The notes under the pieces: model-generated
Told to the model about the DNA's origin: nothing
The model's database searches: none
The model's input: only the letters and a program-made list of their open reading frames with translations
Position numbers and translations under genes: made by a program
In this document: piece after piece, positions 22,166 to 34,712 of the stretch
How positions within the stretch are numbered: position 1 is the stretch's first letter
How the letters are laid out: each line of letters begins with the position of its first letter
Assembly: GCA_000320545.1 (NCBI GenBank)
Contig: ADNK01001164.1
Coordinates: 52,501 to 96,278, forward strand
DNA length: 43,778 nucleotides
Reading direction: 5' to 3'
Source: Bigelowiella natans CCMP2755
Lineage: Eukaryota > Cercozoa > Chlorarachniophyceae

Positions 22166-23658
22166 GTCTGCGGTATCACTGGGAGGTGATTGCGCACCTG
22201 TCACAGCCAGACAATCCGGGCGGTCTTGCAGTTTTAGGAATGGGGCTAGGCACACGCATCCTGGTCCAGGAACTTGTTGCCAAGCACGCCAATCCAGACA
22301 AAATAGTTTTCATCCTCAATCTTTCAAATGTAAAAGCAAACATTACTTTTAACGCGTTCCAGAAACAAAATGACGATGTTCTCTTGTTTTTTTTGGTTCG
22401 AATTTTAGTCTGAAAGGGAAACGATATCCCGATCTTTACTCTCCTCCGGAAGTAAGAAGAGACTACAAGTGATTACGAGCGATGCCAGCGTTAAAGAACG
22501 ACAGAAGCTTTATCTATCTGGGGGATGTTTCGCTGTAACTAAGCGGATTCTCATTGTTGATTTCCTCAACGACCTCATCCCAGTTGACCTCGTATCTGGC
22601 CTTATTATCAACCATGCTCATCGTGTCAAAGAGAATTCTACTGAGGCCTTCATTGTACGGGTATTCAAACGAAAATCCTCAGGTGGTACATCTTTTATTG
22701 CACTTCTTCCGTCAAATAATTCCTTCAGCCCATTCTTGGCGTTTTACCCAAACACATTAGGTTTCATCCAGGCTCTTTCCGACGACGCTCGAGCATTTGT
22801 TTCGGGATTCTCCAAATGTGAAAAGGCAATGCAAAGCCTCATGGTCAGTTGTTAGGATATAGTATGGTTGTTGTATATGCTTCATATTAGTTTTTTGCTG
22901 ATGCTGCTGCTTTAGGTGAAGGATCTTTATCTGTACCCTAGATTCCATGTAACAGTAGGAGAAGATCTTAAACGAGCCTCTCCAGAGATAGTGGTGTGTG
23001 TAGGAGGAGATAGGAGGGATGGGGCGTGTGGGGATGTATGTCTCACGATCTCGTAAACAACCCCTTCAAAGGAACTCTACCCGACGTTGAGCACCAAAAT
23101 GGAACAGATACAGGCAGCCATAGGAGAGGTAGAGTGAGATTATTACTCAGCCTAGTGGCTACCCTCAGACAGATCATCAGGGAACATTGTTGAGTATTTG
23201 TGAATCATCGATAGCCTGTTTTTCATATTGAATCTACGATGCAGGCTATTGAAGAAGCTGTATATTATTGTTGTACTATAAGGTACTTATTGCATGTTTA
23301 GCGGAGCTCAAAGCAAAGAATAAAGTTGCACTTCAAGGTATTATCATTAACTATCAACCCACACATAAGGATATTTCTCACACGTATGCACATACGCATA
23401 AGAGAAGTATGCATGTGATTATGGACATTTTTAATGCTTAAGCTTCTTCCTTGCTGACGTCATTCCTAATATTTTTAGTTTGAATGCTAGTTAGCGTCTT
23501 CTTAGTGAATTGCATAACTTGCTAGATATAACGAGTGAAGATTGCTTGTTTCGCAACCCTGAATTGCGTGTTCGACAAGCTCTGCAGCCAACGTAGGAAC
23601 AACGGATAAACGAAGCCTCTTAAGACATTTTGGGAAAGAAAAAGACAGAGAGAGGGGA

Positions 23659-23707
<49 letters not shown>

Positions 23708-24574
23708 GAGGGCCGATGGCCAAGATCAACATGTTGATGACAGATTTTTGTCGTAAATTTGTGTTGTTGATTGATTATTTACATTCTAATTGGTGGACAA
23801 GATGGAATCGTGTGACTGCTCATTCAAAGGGGCTTGTGCAAGATCTGGGTCTTATCAACTAACCATTGATACTTATTATCTTGCTTTTAATAGCTGTTGC
23901 TGCTGCTACTGATAACTGAGCTTGCATAGCTCTTAACGGCCTCAATTTTTGATTAGAGACACCACTACTACGTCCCAACTGATGTGAAAAAGAGCCTAAC
24001 AACAATACAAATTGAGCAGATCGATATTAATCGTTGGAGCAATACTAATAATTATACTGTTATATTGGATATCTCGATCAGGAACTCTCTCAGGTCTTCT
24101 CACACAATTGCTCTCTTTAGACTCTATCGCCTTTTACGAGCAGGTTTGGATTTATTTTCAATGGGGGGGAGAGTAGCATTGACTTCAAGAGAAGAGATCT
24201 CAAATTGAGGAAAAAATGGTGAAGGAGAGGAGGGTAGAGCATATATAGAGAAACGATTGTTGAACACATGACATATTAGCAATTCCAAATAAATAATGCA
24301 TTGACAGTCTTATCACAGAACAAATGTAATCTATTTTCTTGCTTTACCCCTTGAAATCCTCATAAAAAATGATATTAATCCTCATTACAAACGAAAATAT
24401 ATCTGATTTTTTTCGTCCATTATTTTGGTTGTCTATGGCCTGATTTCTTTTTAAACTACTACTACTACTACTACTACTACTATTCTTTCTTGCAGCTTCG
24501 GAAGATACGATATGAGAATACAAGGCATCGCTCAAGACCTGGAGGCATGAATAGCAGGTGCCTTGTCACAAATA

Positions 24575-24607
<33 letters not shown>

Positions 24608-26124
24608 TAGTAGTGGTAGTAGTAGTGGTAGTAGTAGTAGTAGTCATAGTTGTTGTAGTAGTTGTAATAGTTATAAAGAAGAATAAACAAAAGAGGAGAA
24701 AACTATGAAGAAGAAGCATAAAGACTTATACTTACAAATACAGATTTAGTTTTGGTCGTGGAAGTAGTAGCAGCAGAACCCGTAACGATCACCATATGCT
24801 GCTACTACAATCATTTATTAGCATTTTTGGTTTTTCCCTAAATAATGATGAATATGTTTTACGTTGTTGTTGATATATACCTGTTACTATTTCTTACTAT
24901 AGGCTTTGGATGCTCACAGAAGGAGCAGATCGGCTGTTTCGACTTTCACGTGATAGAGTGTTTGAGGTTATTTCTGACACACCGATTACAGCGCCTTTGA
25001 AAGGTAGAAGAATTGAAGATGCTCGAGAAGATGTGGGAGGAGGAGGAGGAGGAGGAGGAGGAGGAGGAGGATGAAGTTCTTTATTCTTAAGGAATGATCA
25101 CAATGGTGATAGTATCATCATCATCATCATCATCACCACCACCACCATCACACGTTGCTTGTTTTCCCAAAGATCTTGTACGTCGCGTAAAAAGTCGAGG
25201 CGGTGTGAAAAAGGTAGTGCTCATTAAATAACAGCATTATTAATTTGATGTGTGCATTGAGATACCACAGATTAAAGCACGATGTCGCAGTATTGCGGAG
25301 CTCTGTTATATCACTCACCTCAGCCGAGCTATCTACTTTTGTTTATTCGTGGATTGATAGGCAATTCTTAAGTATCATCCCTCCTTCATACGTTTGCTGC
25401 TGTTGTATAACTATCAGATTCTTGAGCCAAATCCGAAATGGGAACTTCTTGTCGAGGTTTTGAAAGAAATTGCTCAAGAGGTGATGTGTTTGCACGAATG
25501 AATAGGAGAAGAAACAGAAGAGAAAGAAGAAGAAGAACAACAACACCAACAAAAGGAAATAGCGAATCATGCTTATAAGAAGACGATAATACTTATAAAT
25601 CAAAAGGTAAAATCATTTGAAAGAGAACTTAAGAAGGGGGAGGAGGAGGAGGAGGAGAAGGAGAAGAAAAAGGTTGGGGGGGAGGGGCAGAAGAGTGGTC
25701 CTCCTCACCGCCATCGTCGTCGCCGAATTGGGAAAACAGTAATCTTTGCAAGGGACCTGCCAACTTGCGAAAGACTCAGAAGGTAGCTTGCTTCTCAATA
25801 GGGTGCTACTTCTGATGGATGGATGGATGAATGGATGATGATAATAATGATCATAATGTGAATGTGGATGATGATGCCGACTCTGTTATATTTTGTTTTG
25901 CTTTCAATGGCTCGTTCCTTTCCTCCTCCTCCTCCATCATAATCGTAATACCATCCTGCTCAATAATATAAAGATATCTATCGTCACCTTCGGAATACAT
26001 GACCTCTACTTGGAAGCAATTCCTCTTAGAGCATCACACCGCCAAATCCAGATTCTCCTTTGATCACACCAAGACGTATTCAGCAAAGGAGAGAGAACTT
26101 ATTGCTCTGAGAGTGGGTCAGTGC

Positions 26125-26155
<31 letters not shown>

Positions 26156-26385
26156 TTGATGATGGTGATGGTGGTGATGATGAGGATGATGATGGTGTAC
26201 AATCGAAATATTTCATCGTCGTGCATTCATCCACACACGCTGATAATGCAAGAACAGAACCTTTTTCTCCTCCGTATGAAATGAGATGGAGATACGCTGA
26301 AAAGTGTGTGAATTTGTGTTTAGGGCTGGACCATGCTGCTGCTGTAGTCGCTACCAAGGAACGACGACAACAAATACAACAACAG

Positions 26386-26421
<36 letters not shown>

Positions 26422-27393
26422 ACGAGCTCATCAGCAGCATCGAAGACTCACAATCACAAGGGCGTTGTAGGCTTTGAAAAGAAGAGACATGAGAAGGTAT
26501 GGAATATATGTAAATGATGTTTTGCACTAATGGCAATAAGTATTACCCTTTCATATCTCTCCCTCTCTCTCTCCCTCTCTATCTCTCGCTCGCTCTTCTA
26601 TCGATATTTTTCCAAGTAGCCAACCTCTACCAACTCGGGAATTTTGGATATGGTGATCGTTGAGGCAGCTTTAGCATTTGAATGAGCAGGAGCTACCTCT
26701 TAGCGACTTCATGGAGAGCGATATGATTACTTTACTGTATTCTTACAGAAGGCTAATACCAGCAACAGCAGTAGCTTGGGCAAAGATGATTGTGGTACCA
26801 ACAGTGCTTCTACTTCCACTAGCAAACGGAAGAGTTGTGGAGGGGTAGGAGGAGGAGGGGTAGGAGGAGGAGGAGGAGGAGGAGGAGGAGGAGGAAGAGG
26901 GAACAATAAACGGAAAAAGAAATCAGGTCTGGCCCCACACAATTGTGTGCATCTTATTTTGTGAATGTTTCTCAAAGCTTGCTTCTCCATTGCGTTTTGT
27001 ATCTCTTAGAGCAGCATTCTTTGCGTGATGATAATAGATTAAACAATGAAAATTACAGGTAGCAGCACGTCGTCCTCATCGTCTCTGCCCCGACATTATG
27101 ATCATCAATCACAGCGCACAAAACGGCACTCCGCTCTTGATGCTAAAAACTTCTCCTTATCATCGTCATCATCATCTTCATCACCGAATTCCCCTTCTTC
27201 TAAGCAAATATCGGAAGCAAGTGTCAAAGAATTAGTTGTTGTGCAGGTGGAAGATAATGATGGTGATGATGGATGTGAGGGTGATGAGTTATATCCATTG
27301 CTACGATTTTCTTTTTTTTTGAGAATATCGCTCCTTTACTCTTTCTGTACTGATATAATTGAATACAGCAGTTAATTCTTATATATACACACG

Positions 27394-27453
<60 letters not shown>

Positions 27454-28404
27454 TGTGTGTAATTTATTAGAAATTGCCTCAATTCTTGATTCACCCTTTT
27501 GAAGATGCAGACGGTATTGTCATATTAGTAGGAAGGGGAATGGAGTGAAGATTGATACAACGACGGCAATGACCACAATCACTATTCCAACATGTATGAT
27601 GATGATGCCGTCCCTTGCCATTATTGTTATTCATGTTGCTTTTATGTCATCGTAGGAATCCTTGAATCGTACGAGCCTGAGTACGTTGTATGCTTTGATG
27701 CTGATGTCCGGATATTGCGATTAGTGGGTAAGTAATGTAGATAACATAATGAAAATGGCGATAGCATAAATTGAGCACACCGTTTGCATCTAGCCTACTG
27801 TCTATATATCATCGATGATAATCACGCATATATGTAATACTTACTGTTATTCATGCTAGATTAAAATGCATATTTATACTCTGCCAATAATATCATCATT
27901 CGGTAACAAGCTTAACAAAGACTTCCGCTGCATTCTGTTGATTTTGCGTTGCTTTATTCTTCATTTAAAAGAGGTCTACCGAACGACAAGATTTGAGTCC
28001 TCATCATCATCTACAGCATCTCCTCCTCCTTCATCGCCTGAAGATCATCATCATCGTCATCATCATCCAGGCGTCAAGCTCTATTTCCTAGCCCACGATG
28101 ACAGTGTATGTGTATATGTGCGTATGTTGTGAGATGGTTCTTTGCTGCATGGGATATGTTTGCCGATTTGGTTCTTAAAATTACTTTTCTTTGCTATTTA
28201 CATTTTGTTGTCTGATCTCCCTTCACCTCCTCCTCCTTCTCCTAGGTTGAGACCCAACGTTATGAGTCTATCATTAACAGGTAAACCACACGCACACAGT
28301 AATGAACAATCAAGCAAATTATAAGCAGTGCCTTCTGTATCAAGAGGACCAGTTTAAATTTCCATAGAAAGAATTTATTGCTTATCACCACAGCTTTCCT
28401 AATC

Positions 28405-28441
<37 letters not shown>

Positions 28442-29092
28442 GTGTAAATGATTGGGGTGGTGGTGTCAAGCAACGATCTCAATCTTTGTCCTTCTTCGTT
28501 TCATGATGGCTATGTTCATCAGGGAACGCAATGCATTCGAGAAACTGATATCTCAGAAAGAAAGATTGATGGTAGTAGCAGCACCCTAACAAAAACGACG
28601 CAGCAGCAGCAGCAACAACAACAAAAACAACAACAACAACAACAAAAACAACAACACAGGCATTCACTACACCAAGTTTATGTGTCGTCGTCAAATCGTG
28701 GAATGAACTTACTTCCACACATACTCACGCTCACACATGCGCGCGCATACCACCCGCTACTTCTCCCCCTCCCCCAAAGGTTCTGCTGCCGCACATTGAA
28801 TCATCATCTTCTTCAACAAGGAACGTCAACGACAATGCGAATGCTAGCCAACATAAGAGTAACTATGGAGATGATGACGATGGTACAGAACCAATGTAGT
28901 AGGAAGAAGACTTGTATATCCATCTGACGATGTATCTTCAGCAGTCATTAAAGCGAAGCATGTGCATGCAAATACATGCTTCGGTCAAACGCTGCGGCCA
29001 TTGTGCGTGAATTTGAACAACTTATGTTCCATAAAAATAGGATTCGCTAGATTGCTTCAGGATGATCATTACGACTCGAAAGTACATCAATC

Positions 29093-29136
<44 letters not shown>

Positions 29137-29203
29137 TTATGTATATCAATAACCATACATTCCGCATCGCACTACGATCTGCTATTCATTGCGGTATAAC
29201 CAG

Positions 29204-29235
<32 letters not shown>

Positions 29236-29457
29236 AATGGTGATATGTCATAATAGGTCATCGTTCAAGCATCATCATCAGCAGCAGCAGCAATGACGTA
29301 TTTTGGAGAATCATCATCTCAAGGACTTGGTACCAGCTCGCTTCAGTATGATGTTGGTAGTAAAAGAAAACGAAGAAGAAACGACATATTTCCTCAAACA
29401 TTATGTATATTTTCTTTGTGTTATCCGCTTTTTACCTGTCACTCTTCTCGCTCTCTG

Positions 29458-29507
<50 letters not shown>

Positions 29508-29520
29508 CCATCTCTTCTCT

Positions 29521-29557
<37 letters not shown>

Positions 29558-29681
29558 TATACATTAGGAACACTTGAAATGAACGCAATTACGAGGAGGG
29601 TAATCCTCTCCCTCCGTACCTTCCACATTTCTTCATTTCTATTCTACATAAAAGCTGTATTCGCCTTTCTCTCTCTCTCTA

Positions 29682-29718
<37 letters not shown>

Positions 29719-30084
29719 AGGGGGGGTAGAGAGGGATGTCATCCATCCTTATTGAGCATAGCTTTTCATTTGTTTCTTTCATACATTCACGAAAAATAAC
29801 GACTATCATCATCATCATCATCATCATCATTATCCGCATCACCATCATCATCGTCGTTGTCATCGTCGTCATCGTCACAAACACAAGCATTCTCACGCAG
29901 GGAGGAGCAGCTTCCAGACAGCAACGGCGTGTGATTGTTGATGTTCGTGAGTTTCGATCGGGCCTTCCTTTTCAGTTATATCAAAAGGGTCTTGAGATCA
30001 TCCCTGCGACTTTGGAGGTAGGCTAAAGAGAGACGACAAAGAAGCAGGGAAAAAGGGGGTGGAAGAAGAATCTGAAAGAAATCT

Positions 30085-30125
<41 letters not shown>

Positions 30126-32142
30126 TATATATATAATTTGTGCATGATGCTACATGTGCATACATGCAGGTTGGTGACTACATTTTAAGTCCCGAAATAG
30201 CGGTTGAGAGAAAATCTATATCTGACCTCAAGGTGTGTATATGCGTGTGTGGTGATGGTTCTGCTGCTGTCTGATGAGCCTGACGATGAGCATGAGTATG
30301 AGGACCAAAACGATATCGATGATACCATTCTTTTGGTAAATAATTTAAATGTTTCGAAGAACTAGAACTTTTCCAGCTTCTTTGCCATTAGTGTACTATT
30401 TTATACCCCCTTCTCTACTATAACTACTGCTACTGCTGCTGATCAATGCTGGATATTAAGGGAGGGTTGGCATCCGGAAGGTTGCATCATCAGCTTCAGG
30501 TAATATAATAATAATGATAATTATAATGATAATGTGTTTTTCTCCAATGCCACTACTACTTCAACTACTATTACTACTACTGCCACTGCTCTGCCAACTA
30601 CTGCTTGCATAGAATGGCTACAAGTGTCAATAAGTCTTATTCGTAATTTCGCCTTTGTCTTCATCATGACTATCATGTGTACGGAAGGAGTAGTCCTTAT
30701 CACACTTCTTCATCGCTTTCTTGCTTGAGCAATAATCGTAGTGATTAGCTGTTTATCCCCTTATAAATGAAGGTACTGTGTCGGACCTACAAACGACCGG
30801 TGCTTCTGATAGAATTTTCACGGTAATTAAGGGTGGGGTTGCGTGGATCCAATAGAACAATAATTTACCATTCATTAATGCGCGTTTAAGCTATAGTATT
30901 TGTGCTTCATTGTAGTTGTGTGTGTGTGTGTGTGTGTGTGATGACGTCTTTCTCGTCGCCTTCCAAGAACTAATGTCCAACAACACCGTGATAACTACCA
31001 TCGTCGCTCTGAATGCATGCCTCTGCAGAAATTGGTCTTTCGGATTTGCTGTGAGCTCATACATACAACAAGGGAAAAGAGACGCGATCAACTTCAATGT
31101 AAGTTTGAGGATGATTTATTCATGGTCATCATCATCATCATCATCATCATCATCACCATCATTACTATTATTATCATCATCATCTTCTTCTTCTTCTTCT
31201 TCTTCTTCTTCTATGTGTATATTTTCTGTAGAAGATGTCCCCGTGTCTATCTAATGAACTGTTGTTATGCACAAAAACATAGGACATAACGTCGAAAATT
31301 GCGCTTTTAACGTTGCACTTCCCCACCGTACGACTGATCTGGAGCAAGGGTATTATTCATAACATTTTTCCAAAAATCAAGAGTATGAGCTTAAATAGCA
31401 TTCCTCCTGAATATACTCTACTACTACTACTACTACCTCAACTGCTTACACTAATCAGGTGCTGATTTCACGGCGGAGATGTTTGACCGTCTGAAGAAGA
31501 ATGAGCCAGAGCCAACAGTGCGTACGCCGCAACGCATTCTCTTGAACCAATTTTATTGTTGTCCTTTTCAATTAACGTTGTACCATTGCTTATTATTATT
31601 CTTACTTTTAGATGGATGAAGCCATTGCTATTGGCACAGACAAAGACACTGATAATGGCGACGGCGAGCTGCCGCTAGATGTGCTTTTACAACTTCCAGG
31701 GATAACGGTAATGGTGACCATGCTTCCATGAGTTATATTAAGTATTAAAAGACAATGCGTTCTAGAGTAGAGCTGTATCAGTTGTTTAGTACCCATGCCG
31801 TTGTTGTTCTGCGAAGATAAGGAGTGCTTATGGGTAGGTATATAATAGCATCAAGGACTTCTTTGAGTGTTCAGCCGTAGAAGTAACAACTCCTTCACCG
31901 CTCTTTAACTTTTCTCCTAGGTGCATAATTATCGGCGTATCGTGAACAACGTAGGAAATCTGCAAGAACTCTCCAGACTGACACAGCAGGTTTGTGGCTG
32001 CTGCAACTGATAATCGGCTTTCGTCATCAACATTCCTCTTTTTGTATGATAGGAGTTGAGTGATCTTATTGGTCAAAGTGGGGGACGCAAGCTATATGAG
32101 TTTATGCACGAGGAGATGAAACAAACGATAGCATCAATGTGA
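22105..32142 (+). CDS. ERCC4: XPF/ERCC4 DNA repair endonuclease catalytic subunit
   Basis: Spliced exons give an XPF homologue of roughly 1,150 residues (human about 916), the excess being low-complexity insertions. XPF pairs with ERCC1 to cut 5' of lesions in nucleotide excision repair and in crosslink repair. The N-terminal helicase-like region reads RILIVDFLNDLIPVDLVSGL, then HAHRVKENSTEAFIVRVFKRK and LYLYPRFHVTV, then GLVQDL, LWMLTEGADRLFRLSRDRVF and NPKWELLVEVLKEI. The central segment carries RYLSSPSEYM and ELIALRVGQ. The nuclease domain is intact: VIVDVREFRSGLPFQLY, GDYILSPEIAVERKSISDL (the metal-binding GDYxxxPxxxVERKxxxD motif), RTYKRPVLLIEFSR and SKIALLTLHFPTVRLIWS. The double helix-hairpin-helix follows: LLQLPGITVHNYRRIVNNVG and LTQQELSDLIG, and ends at TGA 32140-32142. 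The start is the first ATG of exon 1, directly before a poly-Ser tract. Exons around 23850-24120 and 28880-29900 are uncertain. Confidence 0.92.
22118..22165 (+). repeat. Coding (TCA)n: poly-Ser at the XPF N-terminus
   Basis: Sixteen TCA units lie in frame directly after MKGT and encode a serine tract before LRYHWEVIAHL, the first residues alignable to XPF. Repeat-number variation would change N-terminal length without a frameshift. Confidence 0.85.
22683..22760 (+). other. ERCC4: 78-nt frame-preserving intron in XPF
   Basis: The frame stays open across this stretch, but it begins GTGGTA and ends ACATTAG. Its removal joins VRVFKRKSS to GFIQALSDDA exactly as in other XPF proteins (codon G split 1/2). 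At 78 nt (3 x 26), with no stop, retention would add 26 residues without frameshift. Confidence 0.75.
23646..23702. repeat. (GA)n microsatellite in XPF intron
   Basis: About 57 bases of GA with two GGGA interruptions, between exons 23526-23592 and 23802. Confidence 0.9.
24573..24665. repeat. (TAG)n array in XPF intron
   Basis: About 90 bases of TAG with TGG and TCA interruptions, beginning 15 bases after the donor of exon 24496-24557. Confidence 0.9.
25974..26496 (+). other. ERCC4: Low-complexity insertion exon of XPF
   Basis: The largest exon found in the window. It starts with conserved RYLSSPSEYMTSTWKQFL, then holds a GTT/GAT-encoded Val/Asp run (~26115-26200) and a CAA-encoded poly-Gln run (~26370-26420). 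It corresponds to the unstructured linker before the nuclease half of XPF, where length is poorly constrained. Confidence 0.75.
27393..27460. repeat. (CT)n(GT)n compound repeat before an XPF acceptor
   Basis: CT units followed by GT units end 10 bases before the acceptor TTATTAG of the 43-nt exon 27471-27513 (KLPQFLIHPFEDAD). Confidence 0.9.
29460..29553. repeat. (CT)n and (AT)n arrays in XPF intron
   Basis: CT at about 29460-29515 and AT at 29527-29553, in the long interval before the nuclease exon 29901-30017. This intron also holds (GT)n at about 29689-29716 and (ATC)n at 29808-29831. Confidence 0.85.
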
Positions 32143-33300
32143 TGGATAATATCTGGATTAAGGAGTGATGATTAAATTTTGTTCAATTCACTAGTAGGCA
32201 ATAATGATAACGCAATTGTAGATATGCGTGAGAGTGTGGCGAACAGTAGATGTTCATCGATGTAATAATGAGAAGTATCTGACATAATACAGTATATAGA
32301 TTTCGTGTTAAACGATAAACTTCGTGTTTTTGATGAGGCTAGCTAGCTAGTACTAACAATCATGCATGTGGTCTAGTGGTAGCTACTTGCAACTATCTCA
32401 TAACAACTACGTATGATATATAGAATCACACAGCACGACGCACGAATAATCGCATAGTGTGCATGAGAGAATTCCCCGATGCGAGCCTTGTAATTAGCAG
32501 CAAGTGTGTAGCACGCATGATTCATCTTGGCTGCTGCACGATATGCATTACTCATGCCATGTGATAATAAATTATGGATTTTACATAGTCCATCTTTTAT
32601 TTGCCTCGATACGATGTGCGCCAGGAGGCATACTAATATGCAGTATCATTGTACAGATAGATTATGACAATGCTAAAATTTCCGGCATGCACGCGTCATC
32701 GTGCCATTCTATCTACTAAAGAGTCTACGATGCGTTTAATGCGAGCGTAGTCTTCGCCCTGCCTCACTATAGCGATCTCATTATTTGCTCTCCTGGCTAC
32801 TACTTCCTTTGAAGAACCTGGATTACGATCTTTTCTCTTCACCTTGGGAGGAATTAACTCATAAAACGAAATTTCCCCAGAAAATTTTGGGAATGTTCGG
32901 TCTATATAATAGATTGATACAATAATGAAGATTAATACAAACCATGCATCGTTATAATCGGAAACCTACAACGAGATTATTACTTTTCATCTCTGGCTTC
33001 GGAAGGGATGGTTTTGTCTTGGGATTTGGTGTGGATAACGGTTCCTTTTTGCCCAACAGCACGACTTTCACCTACTCACGGTTGCGTAAGGTCAAATAGC
33101 CCAAATCAAGACTGCTCACGTTGCGTAAGGTCAAAAAGCCCAAATCAATACTATTCACGAGAATCGTTTCATGTTGCACCGTATGATGGGAAATCGTTAT
33201 CACGTCCCCTAGGTGGAGTTCGACTTCCTTGATCGCTTTACCATTCACCCTTTCAAAATAAAGTGTTATTTCCAGGTTTTTGGGAAGTGTGTGTTAAAGT
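32143..33300. other. Intergenic spacer after XPF
   Basis: Mostly unique sequence with no microsatellite of note and no recognisable exon. 32330-32720 shares the GCTAGC/GCATGC/CACG-rich look of the 14.8-17.6 kb island. A 39-bp tandem duplication lies at 33074-33153. Confidence 0.55.
33074..33153. repeat. 39-bp tandem duplication
   Basis: Two copies beginning CTCACG(G)TTGCGTAAGG and containing AGCCCAAATCAA, at about 33074-33114 and 33115-33153, differing at a handful of positions. A 74-codon frame (33008-33232) stays open through both, but nothing else supports coding. Confidence 0.8.
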
Positions 33301-33636
33301 ATGACTGACTTTGTAACCCCAAGCGAGGAGCTCATGTCTCGTAGAACGCTACCACAAAGACTGCAATGTTGGGAAGAAACCTATTCGAACGATCCATTGT
33401 GTAAAGAAATAGGCAAGTTTCACAACGTTGTAGAAATGGAAGTGACCAATTTTCCCGGAAGAACTAAGTCGCATCTATCTTCCTCTCGACCGATAACAAG
33501 CGTTTTCGTCTCCGGAGGGAACAGGACCTTGCGGCCATCAGATAGGAAGAGTGCGAGCCGTGGGAGGGGGGGAGATGTCGTTGACATTACCCAAGATTAC
33601 ATTCCGTCAACGCTATTATGTGTTTTTCGATCGTGA
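33301..33636 (+). CDS. Unrecognised 111-codon open frame
   Basis: An uninterrupted ATG-to-stop frame, hydrophilic, beginning MTDFVTPSEELMSRR and ending at TGA 33634-33636. It has no low-complexity tract, unlike most open frames here, and is not an obvious shadow of another exon. I recognise no domain. It lies 0.7 kb upstream of the acyltransferase ATG on the same strand, so it may be a small separate gene, an upstream exon or frame, or chance. Confidence 0.3.
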   Translation: MTDFVTPSEELMSRRTLPQRLQCWEETYSNDPLCKEIGKFHNVVEMEVTNFPGRTKSHLSSSRPITSVFVSGGNRTLRPSDRKSASRGRGGDVVDITQDYIPSTLLCVFRS

Positions 33637-34286
33637 TCGATTTTGTTTAAGATTGTGCAGGTATCCCCTCCCCAAGTCTCCTTTTTTCCCTTCCCCTCTT
33701 TCCCCCCTCTCCGCGTGCAGTTCCGACCAACCGGTACGGATTACAAGGCTTGTCGCAGAATATAAAATAACAGCACATTCTCTACTTTTGGTTGTCGCAA
33801 GGGCTAAATATCCTCGTATCCCCCCCACGCGTCACAACCAAGCATCCGAAAATCCACTGAGCCCACTAAAAATATTATGATGATTTAGCTCCTGCGACAA
33901 GCGGATCGTGATGTCGTTTGTCGGTGTTTATCTGCGATCGTGGTACAAATGAATTCATCTCGATCGCTCTTGGTCTTAATTGGGTGCATGGTGCCTTTTG
34001 TTGGGAGAGTCACGAGGAAGAAGAATGCCAATCACATGATGATCATGATGATGATGATGATGATGATGAGTTCCGACACCTGAATCGACGTGTCCCTGGC
34101 TGCAGACATATACGCAGCACTCAAAACTGAAGGATTCCAGTGATTTGGTACAACATACCCTGTGACACACACACACATTGAAAGGAACGCTGTGTGTGCT
34201 GCATATGTGAATGCATATAGTATGTCATTGGCAATCAATAGTCAATATTGGATGTTATAAAAATATTATTCTCTTTGCACCGCCCA

Positions 34287-34329
<43 letters not shown>

Positions 34330-34343
34330 CATATTTTGCAGCT
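33637..34343. other. Spacer upstream of the DHYC acyltransferase
   Basis: Unique sequence with a short (ATG)n run near 34038-34068 and a (GT)n run 34289-34328 that ends 12 bases before the acceptor-like TTTTGCAG at 34334-34341, just upstream of the ATG. A 5' untranslated exon and intron are therefore possible. No coding exon recognised. Confidence 0.5.
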
Positions 34344-34545
34344 ATGGCTCCGACCGGAGGAGGAGCGGGAAGAGTTGCACTATGGCTCGCGACGCAATTT
34401 GATAGGATGCTCGACTTTGTAACTCAATACGAAAAAAGAATCAAATACTTAGCTTCTTCGTATTTCTTATGCATAATGTACTGTGTTGATAAGCTCCCTG
34501 CAAAAAACCATGTACATACTAGCACATTCGAGGAAGTTTGGTGTA

Positions 34546-34582
<37 letters not shown>

Positions 34583-34662
34583 TATGTAATTGATATTCTT
34601 ATCGTTATACATATCGTATTCTGCAGCATGTTTTTGGTTGTAGCTGCAACTACTTTGTTCTT

Positions 34663-34712
<50 letters not shown>

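Larger units (their letters stand above)
22105..32142 (+). other. ERCC4: Exon map of XPF
   Basis: Exons: 22105-22329, 22409-22682, 22761-22843, 22916-22993, 23072-23128, 23283-23337, 23526-23592, 23802-~23848, an unresolved piece, 24121-24143, 24496-24557, 24903-25003, 25173-25213, 25418-25480, ~25634-25782, 25974-26496, 26749-26926, 27059-27246, 27471-27513, 27656-27727, 27972-28105, 28246-28280, 28523-28571, 28780-28882, ~29258 onward, 29901-30017, 30170-30232, 30461-30499, 30773-30822, 31029-31098, 31283-31349, 31459-31517, 31612-31707, 31921-31989, 32053-32142. Phases match at nearly all junctions. The largest exon (523 nt) contains the low-complexity insertions; conserved domains sit on exons of 23-120 nt. 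Confidence 0.8.

Noticed and set aside
23245-23259. A possible 15-nt XPF exon (AG|GCTATTGAAGAAGCT|GT)
   Set aside because: It keeps the frame, but leaving it out gives a gap-free match between AAIGE and VLIACLAELK and other XPF proteins; including it adds five unaligned residues.
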